DNA from: Campylobacter gastrosuis
Lineage (GTDB): Bacteria > Campylobacterota > Campylobacteria > Campylobacterales > Campylobacteraceae
Assembly (NCBI RefSeq): GCF_030249845.1
Contig: NZ_JANURM010000001.1
Span: forward strand, 1-64,000
Length of the DNA: 64,000 nucleotides
Direction: 5' to 3'
Made by a program: the position numbers and the translations under genes. This document shows positions 63,023 to 64,000 of the stretch, in pieces (the first letter of the stretch is position 1; the number at the start of each line of letters is the position of its first letter). The notes below the pieces were generated by a model that was not told the DNA's origin, ran no database searches, and worked only from the letters and a program-made list of their open reading frames with translations.

Positions 63023-63538
63023 ATGCAAACAAATCTTTACTCAAATCAGAATTTTAGCAACCTTGACTTTTCATTTAAAACAAGCAGCGGCGATAAGATA
63101 AATCTTTCAATGTATAACAACACAAGCATTGAATATGCAAGTGCCAAAACGCAAAATTCAAGCATTCAAACGCTAACTCTAACCCAAGAATACGGCTATA
63201 ACTTCTTATACGAGGGCAACGGACTTGATAAAAATGATATTGACGAGATTAACAAAGCCTTAAAAGAGATACAGCCAAAAATTGATGATTTTATGAAAAA
63301 TATAAACGAGGGTAAAAACTACACAAATCCAGAAATTTCAAACCTAGCAAACAGCCTAAAATCGGCACTGCCAGAGCCAAAAGACCTAAATCACGCAAAC
63401 GCTATAAACGACGGAGTTTTAAAGATGTTTGACAAGCTTTTAGAACAAAACAAAGCTGGTCGGGAGCTACTTTTAAAGACAAATAAATTGTTTGAAAATT
63501 TCTTAAATCAGACAAACAAATTTTCACTTTATGTGTAA
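63023..63538 (+). CDS. Hypothetical protein
   Basis: A 171-residue soluble protein, no signal or membrane segment. The first 70 residues are S/T/N-rich (NLYSNQNFSNLDFSFKTSSG); the rest is helical (DIDEINKALKEIQPKIDDFMKN and MFDKLLEQNKAGRELLLK). The start is ATG 63023 behind AAAGGAG; the open frame extends 24 bases upstream without a ribosome site. I recognise no family; the N-terminal style resembles epsilonproteobacterial flagellum-associated or secreted small proteins, but that is a guess. Confidence 0.75.
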   Translation: MQTNLYSNQNFSNLDFSFKTSSGDKINLSMYNNTSIEYASAKTQNSSIQTLTLTQEYGYNFLYEGNGLDKNDIDEINKALKEIQPKIDDFMKNINEGKNYTNPEISNLANSLKSALPEPKDLNHANAINDGVLKMFDKLLEQNKAGRELLLKTNKLFENFLNQTNKFSLYV

Positions 63539-63554
63539 GCCAAAAATGGCTTAC
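63535..63554. terminator. Hairpin between converging stop codons
   Basis: GTAAGCC (63535-63541), loop of six, GGCTTAC (63548-63554). It contains the stop codon of both flanking genes. No strong T run follows, so termination is uncertain. Confidence 0.4.
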
Positions 63555-63742
63555 TCTACTTCTGCTTTGATCTGCTCGTTTGATTTTACGACCATACCAG
63601 AGCCGTGAATCACGCTAGGCACACAGCTCGTGCAAATATCAACCTCTTCGCCATTTTTGTGAGCGCGGATAAAAACGGCGTTGCTATCTTCGCTACTTTT
63701 TAGCCCGCAGACATTACAAACTACTAAATTTTGATCTCTCAT
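63551..63742 (-). CDS. Small zinc-ribbon protein
   Basis: A 63-residue protein with two cysteine pairs, VVCNVCGLKS and VDICTSCVPS, spaced as a zinc ribbon, and an acidic tail. I start at ATG 63742 (MRDQNLVVC) behind AAGGAG. A -10-like TATAAT lies near 63769-63774 on the minus strand. Function unknown; it is an isolated gene. Confidence 0.78.
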   Translation of the reverse strand: MRDQNLVVCNVCGLKSSEDSNAVFIRAHKNGEEVDICTSCVPSVIHGSGMVVKSNEQIKAEVE

Positions 63743-63858
63743 AACTATCTCCTTAAAAAATTTCGGCAATTATACAAAAAGCTTTAAAATTTGCGATGAT
63801 TTATATCAATAAATAAGAAAATTTTGATAAAATCACTCAAAAATTTAAGGGAGTAATG

Positions 63859-64000
63859 ATGAGAGATAGGGATTTGATTTTTGATATGCTAAAAATGCAA
63901 CAAAGCCTAAACGATGAGACAAACGGAGCTGGCTGGGAGAATGGATATACAAATAAAAATAAGCTAATTAGCTGGCGAAGGTGCATTTATATGGAGTGTG
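63859..64000 (+). CDS. dut: dUTPase, dimeric all-alpha type (partial, N-terminus)
   Basis: The first 47 codons before the window edge read MRDRDLIFDMLKMQQSLN, then NGAGWENGYTNKNKLISW, then RRCIYMEC. This is the N-terminus of the Campylobacter dimeric dUTP pyrophosphatase, which keeps uracil out of DNA. Two ATGs are adjacent (63856 and 63859); the second lies 5 bases from AAGGGAG and is preferred. Catalytic EXXE residues would follow beyond the edge. Confidence 0.85.
   Translation, partial: MRDRDLIFDMLKMQQSLNDETNGAGWENGYTNKNKLISWRRCIYMEC

Overview
This is chromosomal DNA of an AT-rich epsilonproteobacterium, almost certainly a Campylobacter. Support: a Cj1295/Cj1300/Cj1307-like flagellar glycan-decoration gene set, the P19/FTR1 iron-uptake operon in the C. 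jejuni Cj1658-Cj1664 order, pglE/pglF of the N-glycosylation pathway, the dnaG - TPR protein - rnhA - rnc - aroC run, a 617-family (DUF2920) gene, and poly-G contingency tracts. The species cannot be fixed from the window. Genes are tightly packed, commonly overlapping by 1-20 bases, and no intergenic gap exceeds about 300 bases. No prophage, insertion sequence, rRNA or CRISPR array is visible.

Layout. 1-1740: end of an unknown gene and fhs. 1750-7487: a putative acyl-decoration module (DUF4910 protein, two AAC(3)-like acyltransferases, an amino-acid-adenylating-type ligase, an acyl carrier protein, a degenerate methyltransferase-like protein and a SAM methyltransferase) with four poly-G tracts; its first gene is switched off as sequenced. 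7536-12683: YqhA, ABC-F protein, an ArsRS/CprRS-like two-component system, recR and a lipoprotein. 12900-14962: mobA remnant, leuC, TerC. 15004-23638: patB plus the iron-uptake operon. 23774-27500: selenocysteine formate dehydrogenase fdhAB and a small Tat-signal protein. 27732-32822: hisA, hisH, a sensor-domain protein, pglF and pglE. 32870-38726: PP-loop protein, dnaG, TPR/zinc-ribbon protein, rnhA, rnc and aroC. 38723-49582: lipooligosaccharide (LOS)-type glycosyltransferases, including waaF, with a PepSY/response regulator/kinase set embedded. 49579-50850: peroxiredoxin, modB and the selenocysteine tRNA gene. 50936-57431: BON lipoprotein, CatB-like acetyltransferase, metQ, an RND exporter, mlaC and mlaA. 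57569-60329: modE, modA, a TOBE protein and modC. 60375-64000: a DUF2920 protein with a poly-G tract, a sugar acetyltransferase, small proteins and the start of dut.

How it fits together. Formate use recurs: fhs captures formate on tetrahydrofolate, FdhAB oxidises it, selC supplies the tRNA to read the fdhA UGA, and the mod genes supply molybdenum. modB lies apart from modEAC beside selC, a mobA fragment sits behind leuC, and no fdhC is present. Surface glycan variation is the second theme: five G9-G10 tracts all lie in AATG(n)T contexts, and a T15 run lies just upstream of the putative -10 of an acetyltransferase gene. The 1750-7487 module, possibly together with the DUF2920 gene 53 kb away, is the best candidate for an incompletely described system: an ACP-dependent, phase-variable acyl decoration of flagellin sugars.
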